The translations under genes were made by a program, and so were the position numbers. From the IMG/VR virus record IMGVR_UViG_3300021957_000272, positions 1 through 25,471 of that record: a DNA stretch of 25,471 bases; one strand, 5' to 3'. The stretch is from a virus. A model generated the notes under the pieces. That model did no database searches, was not told where the DNA came from, and was given only the letters and a program-made list of their open reading frames with translations. Positions 1 to 6,201 of the stretch are shown piece after piece; position 1 is the first letter of the stretch, and each line of letters starts with the position of its first letter.

Positions 1-1
1 G

Positions 2-67
2 GTCGTGCCAGCAAAGCCTGAGACTGTCATGCGCCAGAAAACCCTAACGCTAAAGGAGATTGACTGA
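2..67 (+). CDS. C-terminal end of an unidentified protein, cut by the left edge
   Basis: This frame is open from the window edge and ends in TGA at 65-67. The 21 visible residues end in TLTLKEID. The stop overlaps the ATG of the next gene in a TGATG arrangement, and the Shine-Dalgarno sequence of that gene (AAAGGAG, 52-58) lies inside this frame. That is typical of two genes in one operon with coupled translation. Too little is visible to name a family. Reality of the gene is inferred from the coupling alone. Confidence 0.55.
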   Translation, partial: VVPAKPETVMRQKTLTLKEID

Positions 68-282
68 TGCCGCCAAAGCGCTCAGAAAGCTCGTGGAAGC
101 CGATTGTTAACGCGGTTGCAGCTTACCACCGCCACAACGGCTACGGCCCGACAGTGAACGAAATAGCCTATGCCGTGGGTCGATCCAGAACAGCCGTCAG
201 GTTTCAATTGGAACGGTTGTTAGAGGATGGGGTGCTTACCCACACGCCCGGCAAGATCAGAACGATCAGGGTGGTTGAATAG
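67..282 (+). CDS. Stand-alone LexA-like winged helix-turn-helix DNA-binding protein
   Basis: This 71-residue basic protein looks like the N-terminal DNA-binding domain of LexA. It contains YGPTVNEIAYAVGRSRTAV around residues 26-44, matching the LexA pattern 'PTVREIA..LG.S..TV', followed by an L-rich helix and a wing ending GKIRTIRVV. There is no room for the Ser/Lys self-cleavage peptidase of true LexA, so it cannot be an SOS-type autoproteolysing repressor by itself. ATG 67 has a strong AAAGGAG eight bases upstream and overlaps the previous stop. It is on the strand opposite all virion genes and converges on them, so it probably belongs to the early or regulatory half of the genome. Its target is unknown; control of phage early or late promoters is a guess. 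Confidence 0.85.
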   Translation: MPPKRSESSWKPIVNAVAAYHRHNGYGPTVNEIAYAVGRSRTAVRFQLERLLEDGVLTHTPGKIRTIRVVE

Positions 283-284
283 AT

Positions 285-311
285 AAGGGGGCGAAAGCCC
301 CCTTATTTTTT
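285..311 (+). terminator. Rho-independent terminator between convergent operons
   Basis: A perfect 8-bp stem AAGGGGGC / GCCCCCTT (285-292 and 297-304) closes a GAAA tetraloop and is followed by A and six T on the plus strand (305-311). It lies three bases after the stop of the LexA-like gene. The hairpin also covers the TAA of the minus-strand holin-family gene. On that strand it is followed by mixed sequence rather than a T run, so it should work mainly for the rightward transcript. Confidence 0.9.
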
Positions 312-668
312 GGGTCGTTGCTGGATGCTTTCGACTACGCCGCCACCAAAGTAAAAACCAAGGATGATCAGCATTGCATAGTTGATCGTGAACTGATCCA
401 TCACCTTGGTCACTGCGTCCGGGTCGCCCCGGCCAGTGATTGTCATGCCAAGCACCAGCATATAACTGCCCAGAAACGTAGCCCCAAACATCAGGGCAAG
501 ATAGCGTTGGGCAATTTTGAATGGGGCATACGCCGCCATCAGATCAATCTTGGCTTTGCTCTTTGCCGCAATTGCTTCCTCATCAGAGGTGTGCATGTCG
601 TCAATGAGCTTCATGCCCTGACTGATCACGTCACCTGACCCTAATATTTTTCCTAATACAGCTAACAT
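303..668 (-). CDS. Three-helix holin-family protein (GTA_holin_3TM type)
   Basis: The 121-residue protein matches the gene-transfer-agent/phage holin family with three membrane segments. The diagnostic stretch is YAPFKIAQRYLALMFGATF, followed by a hydrophobic helix (about residues 55-76) and a second one (about 93-113, ending ILGFYFGGG); the N-terminal part is amphipathic. Its presumed role is to permeabilise the inner membrane for lysis or particle release. I chose ATG 668 over the GTG at 671 because it overlaps the upstream stop as TGATG and sits seven bases from AGGAG. It is the last gene of the leftward operon and lies near the endolysin, which fits a lysis role. Another holin candidate lies at 2548-2721. 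Confidence 0.8.
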   Translation of the reverse strand: MLAVLGKILGSGDVISQGMKLIDDMHTSDEEAIAAKSKAKIDLMAAYAPFKIAQRYLALMFGATFLGSYMLVLGMTITGRGDPDAVTKVMDQFTINYAMLIILGFYFGGGVVESIQQRPKK

Positions 669-880
669 CACTCAACTCCTAACATTCTGGATAGACCAAA
701 AACTTCCATCAACATAAATGTAAAAAACAAAAGCAGCACACCCCCGGCAATCAGTTTGCCGCTAAAATTTGTTGAGCCTATTTTGATAGCCACAAATTCG
801 TTGCCTAAAATTCTCAGCACAAGCTCAAAACTATTTTCGCCAACCTTGGCCTCAACCGGCTTTTTGTTTTCTTCACCCAT
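668..880 (-). CDS. Small single-pass membrane protein of the lysis region, function unknown
   Basis: The 70-residue protein starts MGEENKKP and has a charged, soluble N-terminal half containing FELVLRILGNEFVAIKIGS. One strong transmembrane helix follows near the C-terminus (about residues 43-63, KLIAGGVLLLFFTFMLMEVF). I set the start at ATG 880 because the upstream bases code for a DUF1289 protein in another frame whose stop overlaps this ATG by eight bases, and AAGG precedes it. The longer reading to TTG 970 is therefore unlikely. Its place between endolysin and holin suggests a lysis accessory role such as spanin or holin modulator, but no motif proves it. Confidence 0.7.
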   Translation of the reverse strand: MGEENKKPVEAKVGENSFELVLRILGNEFVAIKIGSTNFSGKLIAGGVLLLFFTFMLMEVFGLSRMLGVE

Positions 881-989
881 CTGCCTTTTTCCCGCGACTG
901 ATGATCTCATCAATCGTTCTGCCGCAACCAATGCACCTGACACGATCCTCATCCAGAACGCATACACCAACGCAAGGGCTTTTACTCAT
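873..989 (-). CDS. DUF1289-family mini-protein (predicted Fe-S or zinc binding)
   Basis: A 38-codon ORF fills the apparent gap after the endolysin. It begins MSKSPCVGVCVLDED and continues RCIGCGRTIDEIISRG. The cysteines at 6, 10, 19 and 22 (C-x3-C-x8-C-x2-C) followed by GRTIDEI match the DUF1289 family (YdhL-like, predicted Fe-S proteins common in proteobacteria, usually about 60 residues). Metal binding is inferred from the four cysteines. ATG 989 lies inside the last codons of the endolysin gene and the TGA overlaps the next ATG, so it is embedded in the coupled lysis operon. Upstream GAGG is about ten bases away, which is a modest site. What a phage does with a DUF1289 protein is unknown to me. 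Confidence 0.8.
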   Translation of the reverse strand: MSKSPCVGVCVLDEDRVRCIGCGRTIDEIISRGKKADG

Positions 990-1431
990 CTGCCAAAGCC
1001 CTCATTCTCTTGACCAGTCTCTCTGAACGGTTCGGAAGCTGCCTTGCCCACTTGCTGTCGAGCATCTCTAATGCAGCCCCAGCCCATTGACGCTCAACAA
1101 CGCAGCGTTTCATGCCCTTAAATTTTTTCATAGTTGGCAGACCCATATTAAACATCATGTTGGCGATGATGCGCTGAGCCTCTTCTGGTAGTTCGCTGAA
1201 ATCCTCATAGAGCCGATGGCAATCCTCGCGCACAATCGCAATGTCCAGATCAAATAGCTGCTTCATGCGGCGTTCAGTGATCGTGTAGCCCAGTGGCTTA
1301 CCGTATTCTGCGTCACCCTCGATGATCCGATGGCCCACGCCAATCGTGAAATGCCCAGCCGTGCATTTATACACGTCCAGCCTCATGCCCTCATCAGCGA
1401 TTAGCTCTTCGCGCAGTTTTTCGATATCCAT
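982..1431 (-). CDS. Endolysin, T4-type lysozyme (glycoside hydrolase family 24)
   Basis: The 149-residue muramidase would cleave the MurNAc-GlcNAc bond of peptidoglycan. The N-terminus shows the GH24 core: LIADEG, then VYKCTAGHFTIGVGH. Aligned with T4 lysozyme E11-D20-T26, the residues are Glu14, Cys23 and Thr29 (numbered from ATG 1431), with the same E-x8-[D/C]-x5-T spacing. Cysteine in the Asp position is a known natural variant in phage endolysins and keeps activity in T4 lysozyme. The C-terminal half has NMMFNMG and a helical WARQLPNRSERLVKRMR end, as expected for the fold. No signal peptide or SAR segment is visible, so export should depend on a holin. ATG 1431 overlaps the upstream stop (TGATG) with GAGG upstream; the GTG at 1434 is an alternative. 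Confidence 0.93.
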   Translation of the reverse strand: MDIEKLREELIADEGMRLDVYKCTAGHFTIGVGHRIIEGDAEYGKPLGYTITERRMKQLFDLDIAIVREDCHRLYEDFSELPEEAQRIIANMMFNMGLPTMKKFKGMKRCVVERQWAGAALEMLDSKWARQLPNRSERLVKRMRALADE

Positions 1432-1850
1432 CACAGCCTCATTTCCAGAACGTGATCAACCGTCTTAGCCCAGCTATCAGCCTCTTCCTTAGCCGTGAAG
1501 CGCGACGCTGGCAACCGCATACTATATTGCCGTACTGACGTAACCGGCATGAACAGGCACCGTCTGGTATTGGGTGAAACAAGGCACAAAACATCGTAGT
1601 CGTCTTTCGTAGGCAGTTTTTTAGTTTTGCAACCGTGACCAAGACTAAAGTGATGCCGGGCTGACTTATGATGGCAATGCACAGCCAGCGTGGCCGTCTT
1701 AACTTGAACCCTGATAAAAGTCTGTTCACAAAACGCAAGTACGTCAATCCTATCCATTGGGCAGTGGGTCGCTTTCCAACCGCCATCCATACTGAGGATA
1801 GCCGCAAGAGCAGTATGCTCACCAATCAGCCCGGTTGTTGTCTCACTCAT
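1431..1850 (-). CDS. PD-(D/E)XK-type nuclease-like protein
   Basis: The 139-residue protein has the layout of small restriction-endonuclease-fold nucleases, such as the group I intron endonuclease/Holliday-junction-resolvase-like PD-(D/E)XK group. It shows LIGEHTALAAIL with Glu11 in the first helix, then MDRIDVLAF with Asp36, then FIRVQVKTA with Gln49 and Lys51 (the [E/Q]-x-K motif). It has His/Cys-rich loops and a C-terminal helix with WAKTVDHVLEMRL. Family assignment rests on this spacing and is moderately secure; activity and substrate are unknown. It overlaps the preceding gene by eight bases and the endolysin start by one base (TGATG), so it is co-transcribed with lysis genes. A junction resolvase for packaging, or a host-DNA or competitor-DNA nuclease, are both possible. 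Confidence 0.7.
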   Translation of the reverse strand: MSETTTGLIGEHTALAAILSMDGGWKATHCPMDRIDVLAFCEQTFIRVQVKTATLAVHCHHKSARHHFSLGHGCKTKKLPTKDDYDVLCLVSPNTRRCLFMPVTSVRQYSMRLPASRFTAKEEADSWAKTVDHVLEMRL

Positions 1851-2352
1851 TTAGCCCAATGGCCCCGGCTGTTGATACCATAACCGCTATAAACAATCCT
1901 ACCACAACAACCACCAAAGCAAAAATAGCCAGACCTATTTTCATATTCTCAATGGCCTCATCGTGTGCAATAGCAGCTTCCCTTTGAGCCTTTAGCCTAG
2001 CCTCTTTTTGTTCGCGCAGAGCCTTGTTGTGGTGGTTAATGATTTCCTGCCACGTTGATGGTTGATCCGCTGGCTTAGGCCAACGCATATTAATCATCTG
2101 TGCGATCTGCTGCATTTCCTCATTCAGACGCTTGCTTTCAAGAACCGCGTCAATGCTGCCCTTAAAGCTAATGTCGCCAACCCCGGCTTGCTTGTTGCGT
2201 TCCTCGTTCAGTTTCTTTTGCGCCGAGAACAGTGTGCCGATCTGTTCGCCAAGATCAGCCACAGATTGAACATCGTTTACCCTAGCTTTTATAAATGCTA
2301 TGGCATTTGAGGCGGCGGTTACTGCTGCTATGGCTGTGGTAATAGGTTCCAT
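1843..2352 (-). CDS. Coiled-coil protein with C-terminal membrane anchor, function unknown
   Basis: The 169-residue protein starts with a moderately hydrophobic helix MEPITTAIAAVTAASNAIAF. A central helical part follows (residues about 35-95), then a charged Ala/Lys/Glu coiled coil (KALREQKEARLKAQREAAIA, about 114-133), and a strong transmembrane helix near the C-terminus (GLAIFALVVVVVGLFIAVMV, about 143-162). Proteins of this build sit near lysis or tail genes in many marine phages, but no function is established to my knowledge. ATG 2352 overlaps the upstream TAA (TAATG), which I prefer to GTG 2385. A spanin-like or membrane-remodelling role is only a possibility. Confidence 0.7.
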   Translation of the reverse strand: MEPITTAIAAVTAASNAIAFIKARVNDVQSVADLGEQIGTLFSAQKKLNEERNKQAGVGDISFKGSIDAVLESKRLNEEMQQIAQMINMRWPKPADQPSTWQEIINHHNKALREQKEARLKAQREAAIAHDEAIENMKIGLAIFALVVVVVGLFIAVMVSTAGAIGLNE

Positions 2353-2555
2353 TAAGACAGCATTCCTTTCCTCAGCGGCAGACACTTGTAAGATTTTGCT
2401 AGAAGGTCGCCGGGCAGTTCGCCAACGTCTTGTGCCATCTCATGCACTCGATCAACACAAGCCTCGTAGGATTTCCACGGCCCGCGAAAATCATGTAGCT
2501 CTATGCAATTTGTTGGAGCGCTTAAAGAGCAAGCTAGAACGACAGCCTTAAACAT
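2352..2555 (-). CDS. Small cysteine-containing protein with short hydrophobic N-terminus
   Basis: The 67-residue protein begins MFKAVVLACSLSAPTNCIEL and contains DFRGPWKSYEACVDRV and a C-terminal KCLPL. Cysteines are at 9, 17, 33 and 58. This 'LACS..P..C......RGP....AC..R' pattern is a recurring hypothetical protein of marine phages. The N-terminal hydrophobic run is too short for a confident signal peptide. V-L-A-C at 6-9 looks like a degenerate lipobox, which would make it a lipoprotein (o-spanin-like), but this is speculative. The start overlaps the upstream putative holin by eight bases and the stop overlaps the next ATG (TAATG). Confidence 0.7.
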   Translation of the reverse strand: MFKAVVLACSLSAPTNCIELHDFRGPWKSYEACVDRVHEMAQDVGELPGDLLAKSYKCLPLRKGMLS

Positions 2556-2721
2556 CGCCTTGGCGACCAGTCAACCGCTTTACAGTCTCGGTTTCCCAGA
2601 TACGCAGTAACCACCAACACAACGCTACCAGCGCAGTAATCTCAGGCAATGCCTCAAAAAACGCACCGATAGTAATGCCTCCGAAAGCTAAGTCAGCCGT
2701 TGTCTTGGTTTCTTCGGTCAT
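2548..2721 (-). CDS. Putative small holin (57-residue membrane protein)
   Basis: This ORF fills the space between the tail-fibre chaperone-like gene and the Cys-containing gene. Its product begins MTEETKTTADLAFGG and has two short hydrophobic segments, ITIGAFFEAL and ITALVALCWWLLRIW, then a basic tail WETETVKRLTGRQGDV. The pattern (charged N-terminus, small hydrophobic hairpin, 'W.ET.TV..L' end) resembles small class II-type holin candidates near lysis genes of marine podoviruses. TAG of the upstream gene lies seven bases before ATG 2721; AGGTGA is close upstream. It overlaps the next gene by eight bases. Function is inferred from size, topology and position. Confidence 0.7.
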   Translation of the reverse strand: MTEETKTTADLAFGGITIGAFFEALPEITALVALCWWLLRIWETETVKRLTGRQGDV

Positions 2722-2728
2722 AGGTCAC

Positions 2729-3088
2729 CTATGCGTAAGGGTTATCACCACAACAAGAAGGCCAAGCTGCTTTCAGTTCTGCAATACTGGTTGCACTATC
2801 ACCGGCAGTCGGTGCGTCACGCAGGGCTTGCTTAGATGCCACAATTGCTGCGGTATCCGCGCCGGTTTCTTGCGCCTTCATAAAGTCGGCATCCAATGCT
2901 TCAAGCAGAGGCTTACGAGCTTCACGAACCTTGTCAGCAAAAATCTCTTTGGCTTTTGTCAGGTCTTCTGAAATAACAGAACCATTCAGTACCCAAGCAC
3001 CACGAAAATCACGGTTTGCTGGAACGGTAGCAGTTGAAGCGTCAATCTGATTACCGTCCTTATCTACGATGTATGTTGTTACAGCCAT
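2729..3088 (-). CDS. Tail-fibre assembly (chaperone)-like protein
   Basis: The 119-residue protein contains RDFRGAWVLNG (residues 26-36), a run of charged helix (KAKEIFADKVREARKPLL), LDADFMKAQETG and the C-terminal element KQALRDAP. This order matches phage tail assembly chaperone / tail-fibre assembly helper proteins, where R-x-F-R-x-AW and 'Y/K-x-x-LRD' recur. Such proteins help fold or attach receptor-binding fibres. Its position two genes downstream of the tail fibre fits. AGGA precedes ATG 3088, and the gap to the upstream stop is nine bases. It shares the R-x-[FW]-R-x-AW motif with the neighbouring gene 3098-3556. Confidence 0.7.
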   Translation of the reverse strand: MAVTTYIVDKDGNQIDASTATVPANRDFRGAWVLNGSVISEDLTKAKEIFADKVREARKPLLEALDADFMKAQETGADTAAIVASKQALRDAPTAGDSATSIAELKAAWPSCCGDNPYA

Positions 3089-3097
3089 TAGTTTTTC

Positions 3098-3556
3098 CTA
3101 TGCGGCTAGTTCATCAGATATACGCCACGCATTGCGCCACGTTCTTGTTTGCGGTAACTGTTCCTTGCGGCATATTACCATAGTCGGGCGGTTGCCCTCA
3201 TTCCAAGTCTCGACCACATGCTGTGGGCAGTCTTTCATTATGAGATATTCAATTGCTTCTTCTTCAGTCATTGCTTCAACAGGCTCTGTCTGATGCAGCA
3301 AGTAACCTCTTGTATGCTTCTTGAAGTCAGGTTGCGCTTCGTCCTTTGCCAGTTCGTGATACACCCACACAGGCGGCAAGATACCGCCCTGCAATGCACA
3401 CGCCATCCAGTTAGGGTCAGGTACAAGTATCTTTGCACATTCGTCTATGCTGTCCTCATACACTACACGATAGTCTGACTGCACACCGTCTAGGTTTTCT
3501 TTAGCCCAGCATAGTCTGTCAAATAGGTGTGTGCCTTTGAAATCTGGCGTTTGTAT
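3098..3556 (-). CDS. Tail-fibre-associated protein with apparent AUA start
   Basis: A canonical start gives 128 residues from GTG 3484, but no Shine-Dalgarno precedes it and the 24 upstream codons in the same frame read like real protein (PDFKGTHLFDRLCWAKENL). That extension begins at an ATA (3556-3554) overlapping the tail-fibre TAA as TAATA, where other junctions in this window have TAATG. GGAG lies ten bases before it, and seven before a preceding ATA. No ATG, GTG or TTG exists between the upstream in-frame TAG and 3484. The 152-residue product contains YRVVYEDS, LPPVWVYHEL and a C-terminal TRTWRNAWRIS that resembles tail-fibre assembly proteins. Function is inferred from context. The start could be a true AUA, a point mutation or a base-call error. 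Confidence 0.7.
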   Translation of the reverse strand: MQTPDFKGTHLFDRLCWAKENLDGVQSDYRVVYEDSIDECAKILVPDPNWMACALQGGILPPVWVYHELAKDEAQPDFKKHTRGYLLHQTEPVEAMTEEEAIEYLIMKDCPQHVVETWNEGNRPTMVICRKEQLPQTRTWRNAWRISDELAA

Positions 3557-6201
3557 TATGCTAAGTCTCCGAACATTGTGGAAAAACTATTTAAATCAGT
3601 ATTAGTTCTGTTAAAGCTGGCACTCACATAATAAGTTTCAAAGTCATACCCACCTGTGAATTTGCGTGTCCTAGTTAAATCGTGTGCGAGAATTAAAGTA
3701 GAATTTCCACCATCTTCTATACCCATAGCAATAGAATATTTATTATTACTAAATGATGACGTTAAATTGATTCCACCATCTCCTGTATTATCATCATCTA
3801 ATGAAGAGACATTCAGACTGTCATTTATACTTGCTTGCCCAGCAGGTATGTCAATCCAAGCCTTCGCCAAACCTTGAACAATATTTGTGGTTGTAGCACC
3901 GCCCTCACTTGGAATTGTCGAGGAAGCAGTCAAACTTGCGGCTGGCAAATTTGTCAGCCCAGAGCCATCCCCAGTTACCGCTGTGGCTGCTAATGTGCCT
4001 GTCACAGATACGCCAGTGGTTGTGGTGGAGAGTTTAACTGCGTTGTCGTAGTAAAGATTGACTGCGCCATTTGTTATGAATGTAGCTTTATTTTCAGTCA
4101 GAGAACTGCTTGTAATAAGCACATCACTGTCGCCGCCTATATATAAATTGCCAGCACCATTATCTCTTACAATACTTAAAGAACCGTTGTGAACAATCTC
4201 CAAGTCAGACCCAGCACCAAAGGTGGCCTTGTCGTTGTCGCCAAAGGTAATGTAGTTACCATTGGTGTCTAGGTTTCCACCCAATTGAGGAGTGGTATCA
4301 CCAACAACATCTGAAGCCGGCATATTGGTAAAGTTATTTGCGTCAAGATAGTAAGTGCCTTGCTGACCATCTAGCAAATCAGCGTCTAAACCACTAGCTG
4401 CTCCATCAACTGTTTTAACAGCGGTAAGCAGTTCGCTTGCAGTTTGATCGGCTGTAGCACCAGCCTCAATGCCATCCAGCTTAGTTCCGTCTACAGATAC
4501 GTCACGCCCATCAACAGTCTCAGACCCAGAGAATGTAAGGTTGCCTGTTAGCTGCCCACCAGACAACGGCAAAAAGCCAGAACCAGCAGTTACCCCAGAT
4601 TCCCAAGCAGTTCCATTATAAACCTTCAAAGTGTCAGACGTTGTGTTGAAGAACAAATCGCCTTCATCTAGGCCTGTTGTTGGGTCTGTTGCACCGCTGC
4701 GATACACTTCTGCAAAAGATGTAACGCCGGAAACATTTGCAGCAACGGTTTGAATAGCGTTAGTTGCTGTTGTTCCATCTTCAATATCAGCCAGTGTCGC
4801 AATGTCAGTAGCGCGGTCGGCAAGCGTATCCATATCTGTAACAATTGCAGCAGTGCCAAGCGTATTCATGTCAGCAACAGCGTCAGCCGTACCAAGCAAT
4901 CCTACCTCTGTAGCAACGCCAGAAACATTGCTTAAATGCGTTGTGTTGATCCCAGCTACGGTTGTTATGTCACTGTCAATTCCAGCGACAGTTGTTACGT
5001 CACTTTCAATTCCAGCAACAGTGTTAATATTTGTTTGATTAGAAACCGTAGGTGTTAACTGTAGCCAACTTGTCGTGGCTAAGTTGTAAACCTTCATCAC
5101 ATCGTTGGTTGTGTCGAAATATAACGCACCGTCAGCAAGCGCATTTCCATCATTGTCCAGTGTTGGGTCAGACGCTTTGGCTCCAAGCATCGCATCATCG
5201 AACAAATCCAACGCTGCTTCTGCGCCTGTTTGTGCAGCTTCTGCGGCTGTTTGTGCAATTTGTGCGTTTACTCTTGCTGTTGTAGCAAGGCCAGCTTGTG
5301 TTACTGCATTTTGAGCTTGAACAAGAGTAACTTGGTAATAATGCAGCGCAGAATATCCTGTGCTGCCATCGCTCAAAGTGTATTGAACTTCAAAAGCAGT
5401 ATTAACTATTTTATCTGCATCATCCGCCTCTGTTGCTGCGTTAGTTGCGCTTGTTGCTGCGTTAGTTGCGCTTGTTGCCGCGTTTGTTGCAGACGTAGTT
5501 GCAGATGCAGCATCCACCAGCAAATCCCATTTTGCACTGTCTGTGTTCGTGGTTAACGGCTCAGAGCCAGAAGATGTGTGCGCTGTGTTAGCAATAAAAA
5601 TATTGTTTGTGCTTGTGTCTTTAACAATATCCCTGACATCGTATGAAGTGCTTGCAGCCCAATCGCCTTTAAAATCACCAATTTCTGTAACGGCCTCTGG
5701 ATTACCAGTAGTTAAATTAAACTGAAGCAACTTGCCCGCCCGGTCAGCTTTAGCTGGCAAAGTCATATCCAGTGTGCCGCCGTCAGCCACTAGCGCTGGG
5801 TCATACACTGGCGCTCTCATTGAGCGTTGACCCTCTTCAGCAAGTTGCTGATCAAAAATTGTCAGCGCATCAAGCTGCTCATTCAAGCTAGACGCAAGCA
5901 AATCACCGGCAGTCACAAAGTCTGTGACGCGCTCAATGTCACGCGCCCCAATAATGATGATTGTGTCTGATGCAGTTGGTGTTGATGGCACACCAGAACC
6001 AGTCACAATTGTAACTGAGCCGGTGCCGTTGGCATTTACCACAACCGTGTAATCAGTTGTTAGTGTTAGCAGCGTCGTGTTGAAATAAACAGCCACGTCG
6101 TTTTGGTCGAGTACCTCAAACGAAAACGCATACGGCCCCAGCCCGGCTGACCCGGTAAACACGACACGGCGTGTAACTGCATTGATGTTATAGTCTGCCA
6201 T
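3556..6201 (-). CDS. Tail fibre / receptor-binding protein with T7-type N-terminal domain
   Basis: The 881-residue protein starts with a virion-attachment domain like T7 gp17 (about residues 1-150: VTRRVVFTGSAGLGPYAFSF, LTTDYTVVV, then RDIERVTDF and LNEQLDALTIFDQQ). An Ala/Thr/Ser repeat shaft follows (SATNAAT units, about 235-258). Two copies of a 'G.L.F.TT.D..KVYN...W' module come next (about 355-380 and 512-538), with TTVAGIDSDI repeats between them. A beta-rich region (LSGGQLTGNLTFSG; VDGTKLDGIEAGATA; DADLLDGQQG) and a short C-terminal tip complete it. No intramolecular chaperone peptidase motif is visible. GAGG is six bases before ATG 6201. The role is host receptor recognition; the receptor is unknown. 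The tip-coding end is visibly AT-richer than the rest. Confidence 0.9.
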   Translation of the reverse strand: MADYNINAVTRRVVFTGSAGLGPYAFSFEVLDQNDVAVYFNTTLLTLTTDYTVVVNANGTGSVTIVTGSGVPSTPTASDTIIIIGARDIERVTDFVTAGDLLASSLNEQLDALTIFDQQLAEEGQRSMRAPVYDPALVADGGTLDMTLPAKADRAGKLLQFNLTTGNPEAVTEIGDFKGDWAASTSYDVRDIVKDTSTNNIFIANTAHTSSGSEPLTTNTDSAKWDLLVDAASATTSATNAATSATNAATSATNAATEADDADKIVNTAFEVQYTLSDGSTGYSALHYYQVTLVQAQNAVTQAGLATTARVNAQIAQTAAEAAQTGAEAALDLFDDAMLGAKASDPTLDNDGNALADGALYFDTTNDVMKVYNLATTSWLQLTPTVSNQTNINTVAGIESDVTTVAGIDSDITTVAGINTTHLSNVSGVATEVGLLGTADAVADMNTLGTAAIVTDMDTLADRATDIATLADIEDGTTATNAIQTVAANVSGVTSFAEVYRSGATDPTTGLDEGDLFFNTTSDTLKVYNGTAWESGVTAGSGFLPLSGGQLTGNLTFSGSETVDGRDVSVDGTKLDGIEAGATADQTASELLTAVKTVDGAASGLDADLLDGQQGTYYLDANNFTNMPASDVVGDTTPQLGGNLDTNGNYITFGDNDKATFGAGSDLEIVHNGSLSIVRDNGAGNLYIGGDSDVLITSSSLTENKATFITNGAVNLYYDNAVKLSTTTTGVSVTGTLAATAVTGDGSGLTNLPAASLTASSTIPSEGGATTTNIVQGLAKAWIDIPAGQASINDSLNVSSLDDDNTGDGGINLTSSFSNNKYSIAMGIEDGGNSTLILAHDLTRTRKFTGGYDFETYYVSASFNRTNTDLNSFSTMFGDLA
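4951..5040 (-). repeat. Three 30-bp direct repeats in the tail-fibre gene
   Basis: Units at 4951-4980, 4981-5010 and 5011-5040 (the last diverged) encode the 10-residue repeat TTVAGIDSDI. The first two differ at only a few positions. They make a regular segment of the fibre shaft and are a natural place for length change by recombination. Confidence 0.75.
5432..5494 (-). repeat. 21-bp tandem repeats coding SATNAAT heptads
   Basis: Units 5432-5452 and 5453-5473 are identical 21-mers, followed by a degenerate third copy at 5474-5494. They encode seven-residue Ser-Ala-Thr-Asn-Ala-Ala-Thr repeats, the length of one heptad, fitting a trimeric coiled-coil stalk next to the T7-type N-terminal domain. 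Identical copies suggest recent slippage or selection for length variation. Confidence 0.85.

Noticed and set aside
881-970. N-terminal extension of the 70-residue membrane protein to TTG 970
   Set aside because: The same bases encode a DUF1289 protein in another frame and no ribosome-binding site supports the TTG.
1439-1825. 128-codon minus-strand ORF overlapping the nuclease-like gene in another frame
   Set aside because: Composition is Cys/Arg/Leu-rich without motif, while the overlapping frame has the PD-(D/E)XK pattern and proper junctions.
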